Below are positions 1 to 12,000 of a DNA stretch of 64,000 nucleotides, one piece after another. Made by a program: the position numbers and the translations under genes. Below the pieces are notes generated by a model, which saw nothing but the letters and a program-made list of their open reading frames with translations, had not been told where the DNA came from and made no database searches. How positions within the stretch are numbered: the stretch's first letter is position 1; each line of letters opens with the position of its first letter. This DNA comes from Bryopsis sp. KO-2023 (Eukaryota > Chlorophyta > Ulvophyceae > Bryopsidales > Bryopsidaceae), in assembly GCA_030272585.1 (NCBI GenBank), contig BSYQ01000009.1:3224001-3288000 (forward strand). The letters are read 5' to 3'.

Positions 1-840
1 TTTCCAATCATTGCACCCGTTTCATTCGGGACGGCCATCTCCTCTCACATCCCAGATATTGCTTGATCCAAGAAAACGTTTTTAAAAACTTCATCGCCAT
101 AAATTTGGATCACTTTCCTCTGACATCCAGTCACTGAGCTGCAACGCCAACTTGGAGCGCGCGCAAATGCGCCCTCTCGCTGGCCGCCTTTCTCTCGACC
201 GTTTGTCCTGGAAAACGTTAACTTGGTGGTGTTATCGGTTTCAACGTAAGGTGTGGTTTTCTTTAGCCCTGTGCTAACCATGAAGATTGCATTTCGAATG
301 GTGGAGGCACTCCAAATCGTTACCCCCCCCCCCAAAAAAAAAAAATGGAATCCAATAAACCAGCAGCTACAACTGCCCACTTTTGGTTGATGAAGGATCA
401 TGGATAACAGAAAATTATGTGATCACAGATGAAAAATGGAACAGAGGCTTCCATGGGTGCATGCTGGACCTGGCTGGGATCGATTTTGAAACGAAAAACT
501 GGAGAAGGTCTGCGGTGGCGAGCCAACTGGTAAAGTTACTGTGGATGTGTAGCTAATGCAACTGATGCCATACCAAAAAGGAAAAAAAGAGCCTCTCATG
601 GATGATCAACTGTAGTATTTTTGCCTAGAAATATACCATATCTTGTAGTTTTGTCTGCTGAATTTCGATGGATCTCACTATGATTGAATATCGTTATGCT
701 TTTGCTAGAGCACTAGTATTAGACTTTGCTTAATTTAGAAATTATCGCATTCCTGTTTGGATCCTGATCATTGGATATTGTGCTCAGGGTCAGGAACCCT
801 CATCGTGTCGGCATGTACATTCTTTGCCCAAACTTTCAGG
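1..840. other. Left-edge non-coding region and possible first exon of the RAP gene
   Basis: No convincing gene is visible here. The downstream RAP-domain reading frame has no ATG at its left end, so a 5' exon is expected in this stretch. One candidate is an ATG at 429 running to 507 with a GT at 508; it joins in phase to the acceptor ending at 840 (pyrimidine-poor, ...aactttcag). This would add about 26 residues, starting MKNGTEASMG, but nothing about it is diagnostic. Runs of C and A occur near 325-345. Confidence 0.3.
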
Positions 841-2944
841 CGACAGGAAAAAACTGCCCAGAAATACTGACCCAGTGGTGTCAGCTTTCAAAAGCCTGAT
901 TCAGGACACCGATCCCAAAATGTGGTTCAGCGACGTATGGGATGATTCGGTGATCGATCGATGGAACAATTGCAAAGAGTTTGCTTTGGCCAGCATGGAC
1001 ACGGCCCTGTCGTTTCGAGTGGCAAATCTTATCTGTTGTTGCAAGCAATGCCGACGAATCGATGTCTGTCTGCTGGACGAAGTGATGGCGGCCGCCATGA
1101 ACAATGAGAAAATCATGTTGGATTTCGCTCCGATCGGGATCGGCATATGCATTCAATCAGTGGGAATGTTGGCTCGTCTAGCTCGGGCCAACAAAGACGC
1201 TCGGGCGAAGTTTTTCGATGGCAGGGGAAAGGATTTCGTTCTGGCTTTGCTGGTCGAATGCAAGCAGAGGGGCTTGTGGACCCATGAGGATTGCTCCCCC
1301 AGAATTCTAGCCAGCGTGATGCATGGGTTGGGGCTTTTGTTTGGGAAATCGCCGTTGAATTCGGGGGGTCGGCGGGCCGAAGTGCTGGAGGCCGCCGGCT
1401 GCATCGCAGAGGAATTCTGTAGACAAAAAAACACCTTTCGAGTGACATCGCACGATGTTGCCAATATTCTGTATGGGTGCGAAGTGTTGGGATTTGACGA
1501 CAAACGTTTGACTTCGAAAGCTTGCCGAATTTTGGTTAGAAGGCTTGATTTCGGTGACAAAATCAATCCTCAAATTTTGTCGAATGTGTTGTGGGCGTTG
1601 GGGAAAACGGGGTTCGACGACAAATCGGTGCTGTCTAGGTTGGGTCGAGAAGTAAACAAGAAGAGCGAATTGGCAGGCTTTTCCGAGCAGTCTTTGGCCA
1701 ACATCGTGTATGCATACGGATTGCTTGAGTTTGACGATTTTCACTCGATGGATGGCCTTTTGAACGAAATTATCGAGCCGCATCGACTGCGAGAATTCAA
1801 CCAGCAAGAGTTGAGCAACATCGTTTATGGGTTGGGTAAAGTGGGTTATTCCAACGATTCATTGATGGGGCAGCTGTGTGCGGAAATCATCAAAGAGCAT
1901 CGGCTGGCGATTTTTTCTCAGCAGGGTATGGCAAACATCATGTATGGATTGGGGAAGGCCAAATTTTTTGACCGAAACGTGTGGGTAAAGCTCATGAATG
2001 AGGCATCCCAGAGAGTGGGCAAGTTTTCGTGCCAGGAATTGGCCAACATGATGTACGGGTTGGCATTGGTGGAACCTGAGCTCTCGAACGGGGACATGAG
2101 TGCCCTGGTGGAGTTGATGGATAAGACGTGTGCAGAGCTCAAGCGAAGGCGGATGGAAGATTTTGATTCGCAATCGCTGGCCGTTGCTGTCTGGTGCTTG
2201 GGTGTGTTGAGATACTACGATGAGGTGTTGATGGAGGTGCTGTTGGAGGGTTACATGCGAATCGAGGAGAACATCAAGGCCATCGAATTGAGCATGATTA
2301 TGATTTCCTGTGCCTCGCATGGTCATCGCAACAATCGACTGTTCAAAATGGCTCAGAATTACGTTTTCGGCTCGTTGTCGGATGTTTCTGATTTACGGTT
2401 GGTGTGCAACTTCATGTGGGCGTTCGCCATCCTGGGGATTCTCTCCAATATCGATTTCGAGCGATTTTGCCTCAAGGTGGCTTCCCTTGAAGCCAAAGAG
2501 CAAGACATGGTGGTCGCACAGTGGAGGCAAGTAGTCCAAGCCTGGTTGTACATTCAAAAACTGAAACCCGACCCTCCACGCTACGGATTGAGCCACGAGG
2601 TCGATAGGTTGCTTTCCAAGGCCAAGCAGAACTGGAGAAATGAAGAAATCAGTGATCACACCACCACCTTTGAGAGCAAAATTCGGGCAATTTTGCTGGC
2701 AGAAAATGTGGCGTTTGCTCCGAAATCTAAAACTGTGGATGGGCTGCTGGAGGTGGACTTTTTGGTGAAGCAAAAAGACACGACGAAGGACCCGGTGGTG
2801 GTGGAGTGCGATGGGGTTTGGCATTACACCATCAATCAACCGTTCAGAACGATGAGCCACACGGTTTTCCGGAACAAGGTCCTCAAAGCCGCTGGATTTA
2901 AGGTCAGTTCTCTCCAAGATTGGATCAAGAAAATCAATGACTAG
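841..2944 (+). CDS. OPR-repeat / RAP-domain organelle RNA-binding protein
   Basis: Single long exon of about 700 codons ending in TAG at 2944. The C-terminal 50 residues (about nt 2790-2935) form a RAP domain: VVVECDGVWHY, then FRNKVLKAAGFKVSSLQDW. The middle, from about residue 160 to 480, has roughly eight degenerate 38-40-residue repeats with the core LANIxYGLGxxxFDD (for example QELSNIVYGLGKVGY, QGMANIMYGLGKAKF), typical of octotricopeptide (OPR) or FASTK-like helical arrays. Known OPR-RAP proteins of green algae enter the chloroplast or mitochondrion and act on processing, stability or translation of single organelle transcripts. No ATG starts the frame; the first in-frame ATG is at 920, inside conserved-looking sequence, so the true start and any transit peptide probably lie in an upstream exon joined at the acceptor ending at 840. 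Organelle and target RNA cannot be told from the sequence. Confidence 0.8.
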
Positions 2945-4192
2945 CGCTCTTGGAAACTCTGAGGAATCTTGCATCATGGGTCCTCTGTATCCCTTTCGAT
3001 CAAGCCCCTGCTGGATGTGTAGTTACGACTCATCTTTGATTTCACATTCCACATTTTTTCCTGTTTCTCCAGCAGATCCCTGCTGGTATTAGGCATATGA
3101 AAGTGTTCTTAGATGTGAAAAGTATTTGCCCTCTGATTTTTTTTTTTTGGCATTCTTCAATTATTGGATTGATACCCAACAGCAGGGTTGAAATTATGTA
3201 CATTCATGACGAATGTGTTGCTGTGACTTTTTTGTTTTGTTTTGTTTACAACTGATTACAAGTTCTTGTTGCATGTCTCCAGGTGGTCTGCGTTCCTTTC
3301 TTTTTGAAGCAAACAGAGCGGGTTGCAGTGATAAAAGAACTCGTCCAATCCATGACTCCATCATGAATTAGGCTTGTTTTGCCACATCCTAATTTTGCAC
3401 ATATTAATCTTCACCAACACACACTTCTAGGTTATGTTCTTGGGTTGCTAAATCAATTCCATTTTTGTTGGAATAGCAAGGATAAACTTTGCATTTGCCT
3501 GCAAAATTCATAAGGATTCATGCACACTCTGCATTTCTCTGCTGTTTTCACGGAATGGGCCTTTCACATATCCATAATGGGTGTCAGATTTGTCAGACAA
3601 TTTCGCTCTAGAGAAGATCAAAAGATATTCAACATAAATGGAAGAAATAGACTATGCCACCCCCCTTGCACTCCGTGCGCTCTACCAGATTGTCAAATTT
3701 GGTAAAAAAAACAACTAAAAAATTCTACCAAATTTGACAATCGAAGACAGAGTCAGTGGAGCAAATGATCGAATCTTGCAGCAACAGTAATGATTCTTGT
3801 CAGAAATTACCCCAAATGTTGCAACAATATAAGCAATTAGTGGAAAAACTCCAGCATTATATTAATACATATCATATTATATAGTATTGCTATCAAATTA
3901 CATACAAAAACCACCACCACTACTTCAAAACACCGATCCGATTACTCAATTCTTGGTAATTCTCATCCATTGTTGCAGGACCTCAATCCCGGCACCTCCA
4001 CTGTTCAAAACAAAATACAAGCTCCGCACGATTTTTCTTTTTTTTTTGTTATTGCAACGAATCAAACACCAATGAAATTATCAAATGCAAGGCTTGCAAG
4101 CAGAAAATCCACCTGCCAACCTTGTCATCAAATGTTCGACTGTAGAGTTCGGCCCCCCCAAATCCCGCACGAAAATCACATGACGAACCATC
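2945..4192. other. Convergent intergenic region, RAP gene to HIG1 gene
   Basis: The 3' flanks of a plus-strand and a minus-strand gene meet here. No exon was recognised. AT-rich, with a perfect 17-bp inverted repeat (3688-3742) described separately. Confidence 0.6.
3688..3742. repeat. Perfect 17-bp inverted repeat (hairpin) between convergent genes
   Basis: The left arm at 3688-3704 begins gattgtcaaatttggta; its exact reverse complement occupies 3726-3742. The 21-nt A-rich loop could form a stable stem on either strand. It lies between the ends of two convergent genes, so it could act in 3'-end formation, or it could be a tiny solo inverted-repeat remnant. There is no evidence beyond the symmetry. 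Confidence 0.6.
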
Positions 4193-5421
4193 CTATTGCT
4201 TTTTGGTTTCGGGAACATCAGCCACGGCCGCCGGCTCATCCAAAGAAGCGATCAAAGCGGAGCCAGCAAGGGCGGCCAGCGTCACCCCCTATTCCAAAAT
4301 AAATTAAGCAAAACAGTTTCAGAAGATGAAATATGAAAGAGGTCAATGCTCCCTCGATTGTCCCTCCCAGACTTTTCAGGTTAAAAAAAAAAACATTCCA
4401 AACAATTGGTGCCAATCTGCTGCTTCATGCAGCGCAAACATAGTAAAGAAAAACACAAACAAGAATGGCCATGAGCAGAACAACAGTAACTTATTTCATT
4501 AGCAGTCTACAGAGAGAGGAAAAACTGCTTTGGTTATGGGAGCGCCAGTCTGTCACCTGAGCATACACTCGGGAATGAATGAGTTTCATTTGAAGAGGAA
4601 TAGGCTTCGTCCACTGGTATGCGACACACCCTCCCAGCACAGTTGCCCACCCCAGACCTTCAGCAGCAAGATGGGAAATATTTCAGTCACATTCTGAAGT
4701 CAGATTTATGCTGGTGCCTACCCTGTTCCCTTCCTTTTTTTTTTTCCAGTCCGGTTCTTGTTCTTAAAACAAAAAACTAAAAATTAGAATTGCACTTCGA
4801 GGTTTCTTGGGAAAGACACATGACTTCAAGATAAGGGTAGACTTTCTGGGATGGAGCAGAAAACACCATCTCCCGACCAACACAGAGCTTGGCAGTCTGG
4901 AATGTACCAAAAAAATAATAATGAGATGATAAATAAATGATAAATAAAAGTCGCATGCTGGAATGCTGCAGCTGCAGCTGAAAAAATTATACAGTGATTG
5001 ATCAGCATATTACAATCAAAGGAAACTCATGATTTCCCCACACCAACACCAAAAGACTTTTGTTCCCACAAAAACTCACCAACACTTTTGAGCTTGTTTT
5101 TCTCAAACCAAGCTTTGGCATCCTGGAAGTAACTTTGCCCCTTCATAACAAAAAAAAAACACAAGCATGACCAACTGACATCTGTTGGCTGGTGAACAGG
5201 TCCCCAGTGCAACAATCAGATGAAAAACACAACAGCTCCAAACAGTAACGCACTTACGACATACTGCCCGTGACAAAAAGATCCCTCCAAAACAGGTGCC
5301 AACAATTAACACGCCTGGGAGCGAAAAATGCACAGTCCTAGTGCATTGCTGCCCTTATTGTATCGAGGCCTTCAGAAACGTGTTTGAGATGTCGACTCGA
5401 AGCAGTCCTCACCTCAGCCAT
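4193..5421 (-). CDS. HIG1-domain mitochondrial inner-membrane protein (RCF1/HIGD-like), four exons
   Basis: Spliced from 5421-5413, 5140-5080, 4657-4557 and 4288-4193, giving 88 residues with every junction in phase. The protein starts MAEGQSYFQDAKAWF, followed by KNKLKSVG and a first membrane helix GWATVLGGCVAYQW. The loop IHSRVYAQ carries the HxRxxxQ signature, the second helix is GVTLAALAGSALIASL, and a short acidic tail ends in KKQ. Order, length and motif match the plant HIG1 family (Arabidopsis homologues also begin MAE and are about 100 residues). HIG1 proteins sit in the mitochondrial inner membrane and help assemble or stabilise cytochrome oxidase and respiratory supercomplexes. The first coding exon is only 9 nt, and no exon exceeds 101 nt. 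The gene is divergent from the hnRNP U-like gene. Two acceptors end AAG rather than CAG. Confidence 0.85.
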
Positions 5422-6052
5422 TTCTTGGACAAGAAGTCGTCAGCGGCGACTGGGACACTCTGAAAACTTTTTCACTTGTTGAAGTGGTAGATATCAATAC
5501 AATAGCTCTAGGTTCCCTTTCGGAGCACAAATTCGTCTTCACTTCGAGAAACAGACTTTCACAATGAAATATTCAAAAACCACCCCATGCCATACGCTCT
5601 TCATACAATCCTGGACGTCGAGTACAGTAACTAACAGTAATCGGTGATGGTATATATTACGTAATGTGCGTTTCTTAGTCTGACATAGCGCCCTGCGCAG
5701 TGGTCGCAAATTTTTCTTCGAATTCTGTCTACTAAAAATAAAGCGTGTCCGAGCGCGTCGCCCAAAGAGGAGGAGGAGCGGGCACAGATCTTGACCCCTG
5801 GAAAACACATTCGCAGCACGCGAAAGCTGGGCGAACCCCTCGGAATTATTCCAGGATTGTTTTGGGGGGAAACGCAGTGCGTACAAGAAGAACGCAAATT
5901 CGAAAAGAAGAAGAGGTCTGGGTTGGGGAAGAGGTTGCGCAAGAAAAAGCGGTGGAAGAGTAGGGAGGGAAAGGACACACGGGAAAATAGAGATCTGAAG
6001 AAGTTCGGAATTTGTTTTGAGGACGGGTTGGTCATCTCGCGTCAGTGTTTCC
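5422..6052. promoter_or_regulatory. Shared divergent promoter region, HIG1 gene and hnRNP U-like gene
   Basis: A 631-bp gap separates the two start codons on opposite strands, so both promoters must lie here or overlap. I see no clear TATA box. The right half (about 5870-5990) is a purine-rich, probably transcribed 5' leader of the plus-strand gene. Confidence 0.5.
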
Positions 6053-9000
6053 ATGGAGCCTGCGCCTGCCGAGGTCCCCAAAGTGGAGTATTTCGATGTC
6101 CTCGAGGGCGAGGTGAAGACTGAATTGGACGGCACGGGCTCGACGCCCGAAGGTGGCGTCACGCTGGACCACATGGATTGCACCCTGAACTTTGTGTTGT
6201 CGGAAGATCGGTTGGGTGGGCGCTCCTTGTCGGAGGGAGGCATGGCTTACATGTGGTCCGGTGCCAGGGCAACTCTGGGGGTGGTCGGAGGACGATATTA
6301 CTTCAAGTGCAAAATCGTCAAGACATTGCCAGCGGAGGTGTCGAGCACTCCGGATGTGGACGCGTCGCACTCTTGCAGGATCGGTGTGTCGTGGAGATCG
6401 TCTGAGGTGTTCCTCCTCGGCGAAACTGCGACGTCTTGGGGCTACGACGGTGCAGGTGAGGTGTTGCATGCGGGGAAGTTGAGCGCCTACGGGCAGCCTT
6501 TTGGGCCCGACGACGAGATCGTGTGCTTGGTCGACCTGGAGAGCGGCAAACCCGCAGTTTCTTTCGTCAAAAACGGAGAGACCTTGGGCGTTGCGTTTGA
6601 GCTGGACGTGTCTGGCGAAGGAGAGGTGGGGGCTCTGTTCCCACACGTGTTGGTTAAGAATATGGAAGTTGCGTTGGATTTCGGAGGGGCGGGCGTAGAA
6701 AGCGAAGGCGTCCTGCAAGGATATCAGCCGTGGGAGGTTAGTATGCAGTGAAACAAAAACCCGACCCAATGTGGCCACAGCTGGTGCAGTATCCTCCCAG
6801 AATCACAAAACTTTCTGTGGGCCGCACCAGTGTTTTGGTGAAGTGGGGGCTCCTTCCCCAAAGGTGGTTGTGGCAGCCAGGGAAGACCTCCCTTTCCCCA
6901 CCCAATTTTTATTCAGCACTGGATGGTGCAGATAAAGTGATGAAGCGTTTCTTAACTGGCAAAAGAAAGTGTGTTCCTCTATGCAGATACAGGGCAGTTT
7001 CATTCAGTTGCTAGGATTGTGCGGTGTCTGCCAACCAAAATGAATATATATCATGATATTCTATTGGGGATGTGTCATTTTTGGTTTCGTCGCCCCCTTC
7101 AAAAACTCTTCTGCCGAACATTTTAGGGAGTCGAACATCGATTCTGCTGATCGCGACCTCCCCAACCCCCCCTCCTTTAAACAAAAAAAAAATGCTGTCT
7201 AGAAGAAATGTTTTTGATACCAAAAACCACACACACACATATATATACCAAGATAGGCATCGATTTTCGGCAGTTGTACCCGAAACGTGGTTGGAAAGGA
7301 AAAAAAAAAAAAGAGCTTTGTTCACAAATATATTTTTGTTCTGTCGTGGTGCCTGTCCTTCGCAGTATGCTTTGATCGACCCGACTCGCGTGAATATGGC
7401 ACCTCGACAGACCGTTCCGTTTTCTGACTGCGAGGTGCTCATGCTAGTGGGCTTGCCAGGTAGGTATTCCAATATATGGGGATAATCCACGTATGTGTGA
7501 AGTGCCCCCTTAAAAAAACAGTCATTTGGGAGGGGGGGCCAATTACTTTTTGAGCATGTATGTCTATAGTTGGTATGGCATTCGGTTAGCGTTTTCCATA
7601 CCCGCCACCATCTTGTATTGACCAGACCGAGGGAAGGTCTCCTACTAGACCCTTGTAGGATAAAAACCATGGGGCTGCAGAGAAGTAGCCCTACGAATGG
7701 TTGACCCTTCGACTTCGGTAGGCTACATAGAGAAATACCTGTGCATGCCTGGTGAAAGTTTGTCAAGGGTTTTTGCCCCTGTGGAAGGTGCAAGTGTATA
7801 GATGCTAGCTACTGTAGTCATTGGGCCGTTCGCACGGAGGGGGGGGGGGGGGGGGTTCGTGCCATCTTATTGTAAATCATACGTTCAAAAGAAAGAAAAC
7901 TGACGCTGACACGAAGCAATGGACATATCAAACGTGCAGTAGATCACTTCAGGGCAAGGTCTCCAGACATATGGGGCTGTTGTCAGACTGACATGGGGGC
8001 TCACTCACAAGGATATCTTTTAGGTTTGGTGAAGTTGGGTAATGCTGTAGGGAATTGTTTGAAGTGGGAAAAAAGGGGGTGGGGGTGGGATGGCTTCTTT
8101 TGTCGATCATTGGTTTCTGTATTTTTCTCAGGATCAGGAAAGACTTCGTGGGCTTTGGACCATGTGAAAAAGCATCCGGAGAAACGTTACATAATTCTCG
8201 GAAACAGCTTGGTGGAGGAGCACATGAGGGTGAGTGAATGAAACTGATCCTGATTTTCTATGCTGATAACTGTACAGATCAAACACAATCCTCTGTTTAC
8301 TCAGTGCTCAAGTACTCAGTCTCGTAATTGGTCAAAGTGAATTTTGTTTTTTGCTGTGGTTAGATTCCAGAGAAGAAAAAGCAAAATATGCTGACTCGCT
8401 TCGGCCACTTGGAAACGCTGGTGACAGAAGTCTTCAATGAACTGTTGGACAGAGCCACGGCATACCCTCGAAACTACATCCTCGATCAAACAAAGTATGA
8501 GATCTACTGCTGGCGCCAAAAGCGGTTTCAAATTCCATGTGTCAGAGTGAAAAAAAAAGTTGAACACAAAATAGTTGAATTTTCGCTTATTGGAAATGAA
8601 CTTCTTGGTGCTCGGTGGAATATCATCTGTCATGAAGTTTAGTAACTTTCTGGCGGGTTGTTTATTGCAGTGTCTATGCCAACGCAAGGGTGCGAAAACT
8701 GAAACCCTTCATGCTCGCTGGCTTTCGGCGAAAAGCTGTGGTGTTTGTCATTCCCGACGAAGTGCTGTTTCGACGACAGCAAAAACAGCATGTGGAGGAA
8801 GGAAAATTCGTCCCCGACCAGGAAATAGCTGAAATGAAAGGTGGGGTTGGAACACTTTCCCTGCCATGTATAGTTTTCTTTCGGGACACCTGTATGCAAA
8901 GTGAACAGCCCAAAAAAAATCATTTTTACGATGATTGAAAATGGCGCTAATCGATATTTTGATGTGACATGTCAAGAATGGGGAAGCTTCGATGTACTCA

Positions 9001-12000
9001 CATGAGGATCTGTATGTGTGTACCCATTTTTTTGTTGCAGCAAATTTCAACCCCCCAGTCATCGGCAAGTTTCCAAATTTCGATGAAGTTACGTACGTCG
9101 CACGGAAGCCTCCCGAAAGCCAGGCAATCATCGAGGAGCAAAGGAAGAGCAGCAGGGCTTGGCTGGTGCACAATCGGAAGCGAGCCCTGGGGCAGGAGGT
9201 CGGGGACATTCCCAAGAGACTGTTGAACGAAACCCCGATGAACGAAATATCCAGATTCAAAGGTGGAATGACTGGGATAAAAGGGATCGATTTGAGATCG
9301 AGTGCGGTGGGCAATGTACCCGGTGGAATAGGGCCGTTGCGTTTGCAGGTGGGGGTGGGTTGCTTGACTTGGGTTGGAATCGGGGTTCTTACGTAAAGCC
9401 TGACTTGGGTTGCTTGACTTGGGTGTTTGGGTGTTATGGAGTGTGGGGGGTGGTTCTCTGAATAGGATGGGCCTGTGGAAGCATAGAATATTCCCAAGCT
9501 TTCGCTGTTGATCATATGAGGTTGCTGGATGGTATTGTGTAGGTGGTGCCTGGCGGTCTGCTTCAAGGAATGGGGGGGATCCCAAGTGTGACTGGAAATA
9601 GGAGTTTGGTGGCCTTACAAACAGGTTAGTGGGCAGGAAAAGGTTTCTTCTGACTCTGATTATTATTTTTGTTTTGTTGCCAGTGCCCTTTTTTTGTTTT
9701 TTTTAAATGTAATTTTTTTTAATTGGGTGGGTGGGGGGGGGGAGAGTGGAATGGGGCTGAGTTTTGAAGGAAAATGCAGAAAAGGAATTAGAAAAGGAAT
9801 ACATTTAAAATAAAAAAAATTATTCAGGGTTCTGGCTTACAGAGAGGAGAAGCACCTGTGCACGGGTGGTGATTTATTTAAAAAAAATTAATTGTGACAG
9901 GTGGTAGGCAGCGCCCGATTCAGAGCTTGCCTGTCGTCAATGGAATTCAAGGGCCCATCAATGTTATCGTCCCAAGTGCTTCGACGGCAGGTGCCGGCAC
10001 AGGGGGCGTTCAATTGCCCATGATCAGAACAAACTTGTCGAGCCAAAGGATTTCTGGTCCGACTCCCATGGAGAAACCTCACCCAGGGAGTGCAAGATCA
10101 TGTGGAGGCAAAGCGACTGGCTCCAACGCCATCCCAGTGGGACTCAGAAAACCCTCAGCTGTGACAGTGAGGCATCCCATGGCAACCAGTGTGCTCCACG
10201 AAACACAGGGCTTCCAGGATGGGAAGATCGATATCAGGCAAAAAGCTGGAGTTGGTGTCAGCGTTGGTGGTATTGGACTGGAAGCACTGGGTGGTGGTGG
10301 TTTGGGGAGCGATGGGAATATGCTGTTTGCTGGTGGAGTGAATTTTGATGCTAATGGTGGACAAATGCTGCCGACGATAGGGAGGAGTTCAGGTAGGGTG
10401 CAACTTTTCAACGATGGATGGTGAATTTGAACTTAATTTAAAGTTCTCCCCCCACACACTTTTTTGGGTTTTGATTTTTTTTTTCCTTTCTTTCCAAAGT
10501 GTGATGCATCGTTTCAAAAGCCTGATCGAGGGTGTTTTTTTTGTGGAATCTGTGCATTTATTTCTTTTCGGATGTATCTCCAGACGGGAGGCAGCATTCG
10601 GGAAGTTCCTACCAAACTGATCTGAGGATAATAGAAGATGGTAGCATGGTCAACCAGCTCCCAATGAATTTTCAAAACAAGAAGCAAAGGACCATGGGTA
10701 TGTTCGGAAACCAGGGCTCTGCTGCAGATCTTGCCCTTAAGGCCAGGAACATCGTACAAGGTAGGCACTGGGAGAGGTTGAGATATCCCTGTAGGATTTG
10801 AAGTTCGTGCTGATGTGCTACAAGGAGCCTCATTAATTAGCATGTTGAATTATAATGCAAAAACATTTGAATCAGGCTCTCTGGATGACTAATCAAATTT
10901 TCTTAGAATTTAAAAAAATTATACCGAAAAACTACAAAAAGAGTATTGATGTTGAAGTCCTTGTCCATATGTTTATTGTTTTTTTTTAATTCCGTTGTGG
11001 AGCTGCCCATGAAATGAATTTCCGATGATTTTGATTTTTTTTTTGTTGCCAAAGGTGGTAGTGACAAGCTGGTTGCATCCCTGCACCCTATGGCAAGGGT
11101 TACTCCTGGTGTGGGCATGCCAACACGGCCAGCCGCGCAGACGCAACAGGTGCTACCTCATTCTTGATTCAACCAAGGCCATCTCTTTCTTTTGCTTGTG
11201 CATCTGTTGCTCTCCAACTTCCGAAAAAAGAATACGCTCACTGCTGAACTTGTGCCAATATGATCAGGTACCATTACACCAGCCACCCCCTCCCCCAAGG
11301 GTCGCACTAGGTGCTGGGAACAGCAGCCAAGTTCGCACTCCTTTCACTGTGAATGGGCTGACGGTGATTCCTCCAGCTCACGTGAGCCAGAGGAGCCAAA
11401 CCATTGGCCTGGAGGATAATCTAAGACAGCATCGAATGAGCTATGTTGGTCAAAACGGGGGGTCGGTGTCGCAGGTTATCGAGAATGCAGGGGATGCGAG
11501 ACGGGGCAGTGGCCCTGTGGTTGGCGCACCGCCTCAGCAGGTTGAAAAGATGGAACAAGCGTTTGATCTTAACAAAGTTATAGGCTTGGGGAGCATGTGC
11601 CAGAAGTACCCCCATCTTCTCTTGCCAACTGGATTAGGGTGTTCTCAAAAGAAACGCGTCGGATATTGGTGTCTAGGCGAGTGAACGAATCCCTGGTGGT
11701 TTTTGTTGGGAAAGCAGGTTTCGTCCAGTACGATGCCTCCTCTCATTACAGCTTACCAGTCCACTGCCCATCATCAGGACACCCAGAAGCAACAACAGCA
11801 GCAGATCTCCACGTACAAGCACCCAGCCCAGTTCAATTCTGTCCAGAACCGCCAGCAACCTTCGAGCGGACAGTACGGACACTATGTGAGTGAAGTGGGG
11901 ACCGCGAATCAACATCAAACGTACTCCCAGGCTCCTAACCAAACTCAAGGCGTCAGGGGTTCGTCCGTCCAAGAACAGCACAACCCAGGGTACTCTACTC

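Noticed and set aside
45-401. Minus-strand 118-codon open frame at the left edge
   Set aside because: Crosses C/A homopolymers, has no domain-like sequence and no sensible splice context.
1113-2977. Several long minus-strand open frames opposite the RAP gene
   Set aside because: Shadow frames of the OPR repeats; they contain no family motif while the plus strand has OPR and RAP signatures.
6032-6778. 248-codon minus-strand frame opposite the SPRY exon
   Set aside because: Shadow of a clearly conserved SPRY coding exon.
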